DNA from: Propionibacterium sp.
GTDB lineage: Bacteria; Actinomycetota; Actinomycetes; Propionibacteriales; Propionibacteriaceae
DNA: 5,818 bases
Direction of reading: 5' to 3'
Assembly: GCA_012837465.1 (NCBI GenBank)
Contig: DURG01000015.1
Span: 1 to 5,818 of the forward strand
Part shown: one piece after another, positions 4,458 through 5,818 of the stretch
Numbering within the stretch: the first letter of the stretch is position 1
Layout: every line of letters starts with the position of its first letter
Translations under genes and position numbers: made by a program
The notes under the pieces: generated by a model
Told to the model about the DNA's origin: nothing
Database searches by the model: none
What the model saw: the letters and a program-made list of their open reading frames with translations, nothing else

Positions 4458-5818
4458 GTGAGTGCTTCTCTACTGGTGCGTGGTGGGCGGATCGTCGGCC
4501 TGGACGGCGAGGCCGAGCGGGTCGCCGACGTGCGGATCCACGACGGGTACATCGTCGAGGTCGGCCCCGGCCTGCAGCCCCATGGCGAGCGGGTCGTCGA
4601 CGCACGCGGCCGCTGGATCATCCCCGGCCTGTGGGACGGGCACGTGCACTTCGCACAGTGGGCCCGCTCGACGACGTGGATCGACGTCACCGGCACCGCC
4701 AGCGCCGAGGAGGCCCTGGCCCGCGTGGCCACGGCCCTCGAACTGCGCCGCGAGGCCGGCCGAATCCTGATCGGCTTCGGTTACCGCTCCGCTGGCTGGG
4801 ACCGCATCGGTACGGTCGACGAGTTGGACGCCGTGACCGGCTCGCAGCCCGTCGTGCTGATCTCGGGCGATGCCCACAACGGGTGGCTGAACTCGGCCGC
4901 CCTGGACCGGCTGGGCCTCCCCCACCGCACGGGCCCCATGACCGAGAACGAGTGGTTCGAGACCTTCGCCCGGCTCACCGACATGCCGGAGCAGGCGCCC
5001 ACGCGGGAGGAGGAGGCCGCGGCGGTCGCCCACCTCGCGTCGAAGGGGCTGACCGGCATCGTGGACATGGAGTTCAAGTTCTCGTTTCGCGAGTGGCCCG
5101 CCCGCGTCAAGGCCGGCATCCGCGGCCTGAAGGTCCGCACCTGCACGTACCAGCACCAGCTCGACGAGGTGAGGGCAGAAGGTTGGCGCAGCGGCGACGT
5201 GCTGCCCGGCGGCGATGGCCTCATCACGATGGGTCCACTGAAGATCATCAGCGACGGCTCACTCGGCACCCGCACCGCGTGGTGCTGCGAGCCCTACCTG
5301 GGCGTCCCTGCCGACGACCCGCATCCTTGCGGGGTCGCCAACGTCGCGGACGGCGAACTCGAGTCCCTGCTGGCGCGGGCCCGCAACAGTGGGCTCGTCG
5401 TCGCGGTGCACGCCATCGGCGACCGCGCCAACGAGGACGCGCTCGACGCCTTTGCCCAGACCGGTGCGTTGGGCTCCATCGAGCACGCGCAACTGCTGCG
5501 GCGCGAGGACGTCGCGCGGTTCGCCCCCCTCCACGTCACCGCCAGCATGCAGCCCCATCACCTGATCGACGACCGCGAGATCACCCAGCGGTGGTGGGCG
5601 GATCGAGCCGACCGCACCTTCATGGCGAGGTCGCTGCTGGATGCCGGCGCCACCATCGTGTTGGGCTCCGACGCCCCGGTGTCGCCGCCCGATCCGTGGC
5701 TCGCCATCGCGTCGGCCGTGCACCGCAGCGGCGATGACCGCCCGGCACTGCAGCCCGAGCAGTCGCTCACCCCGCGCGAGGCCCTGGCCTGCTCCGTGGA
5801 CGGGCAGCGGATCCGTCC
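4458..5818 (+). CDS. YtcJ-like metal-dependent amidohydrolase (amidohydrolase family 3), 3' end beyond the window
   Basis: The frame from GTG 4458 stays open to the right edge, giving 453 codons of a protein usually about 500-560 residues long. It is a TIM-barrel metallohydrolase with, in order: a beta-sandwich start (LLVRGGRIVG, 5-14); PGLWDGHVHF (56-65) with metal ligands His62 and His64; SGDAHNGWLNSAAL (136-149); PLKIISDGSLGTRTAW (260-275) with Lys262, the likely carboxylated metal ligand; VHAIGDRAN (317-325) with His318; IEHAQLL (341-347) with His343; VTASMQPHH (360-368); and GSDAPVSP (403-410) with catalytic Asp405. This set marks the YtcJ/N-substituted formamide deformylase-like group, probably cytoplasmic, hydrolysing an amide or cyclic amide bond; the substrate cannot be told. 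TGA at 4443-4445 limits the start, and GTG 4458 is the first in-frame start codon after it. It is divergent from the oxidoreductase gene. All metal-site residues are present, so it looks functional. Confidence 0.92.
   Translation, partial: MSASLLVRGGRIVGLDGEAERVADVRIHDGYIVEVGPGLQPHGERVVDARGRWIIPGLWDGHVHFAQWARSTTWIDVTGTASAEEALARVATALELRREAGRILIGFGYRSAGWDRIGTVDELDAVTGSQPVVLISGDAHNGWLNSAALDRLGLPHRTGPMTENEWFETFARLTDMPEQAPTREEEAAAVAHLASKGLTGIVDMEFKFSFREWPARVKAGIRGLKVRTCTYQHQLDEVRAEGWRSGDVLPGGDGLITMGPLKIISDGSLGTRTAWCCEPYLGVPADDPHPCGVANVADGELESLLARARNSGLVVAVHAIGDRANEDALDAFAQTGALGSIEHAQLLRREDVARFAPLHVTASMQPHHLIDDREITQRWWADRADRTFMARSLLDAGATIVLGSDAPVSPPDPWLAIASAVHRSGDDRPALQPEQSLTPREALACSVDGQRIR

Noticed and set aside
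4442..5737. A 431-codon plus-strand frame over the amidohydrolase
   Set aside because: The translation is Arg/Pro/Gly-rich with no motifs, and the frame starting at GTG 4458 carries every amidohydrolase motif.

Overview
The window reads as a chromosomal segment of a high-GC Gram-positive bacterium (Actinomycetota). The evidence is strong G/C bias at third codon positions, GTG starts, a GTP-type PEP carboxykinase, a mycoredoxin-like protein, Pro/Thr-rich lipoproteins and several promoter-to-start spacings typical of leaderless actinobacterial mRNAs. A Propionibacteriaceae-type host is a guess from the general feel of the proteins and was not tested.

Layout. (1) Positions 1-872, minus strand: a 220-residue lipoprotein (start 872) followed with a 1-nt overlap by a 68-residue mini-lipoprotein (start 210). 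The second gene's stop lies inside a perfect 23-bp palindrome (1-23), where an ATGA overlap suggests that a third gene starts and runs off the left edge. (2) 873-994: a divergent control region with a dyad and promoter candidates. (3) 995-2887, plus strand: pckG, intact, followed by a 14-bp terminator-type stem-loop. (4) 2973-3392, plus strand: a small protein with two membrane segments and a C-terminal CxxC glutaredoxin/mycoredoxin domain. (5) 3419-4342, minus strand, convergent with the previous gene: a Gfo/Idh/MocA oxidoreductase that appears to have lost about 80 central codons in frame, including the usual catalytic/substrate segment. (6) 4343-4457: a compact divergent promoter region. 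(7) 4458 to the right edge, plus strand: a YtcJ-like amidohydrolase with all metal-site motifs visible but its C-terminus outside the window.

How the parts work together. pckG links oxaloacetate and phosphoenolpyruvate (gluconeogenesis/anaplerosis) and is transcribed alone. The lipoprotein operon is a separate envelope unit. The oxidoreductase and amidohydrolase are divergent neighbours and could belong to one catabolic locus, but no substrate can be read from the sequence.

Three observations stand out: the in-frame gap in the oxidoreductase, the palindrome that buries a probable coupled start codon, and four genes whose -10 element sits 6-7 nt before the start codon, as expected for leaderless transcripts. 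No mobile element, CRISPR array, tRNA or rRNA was seen, and no gene-free stretch exceeds 300 bases.
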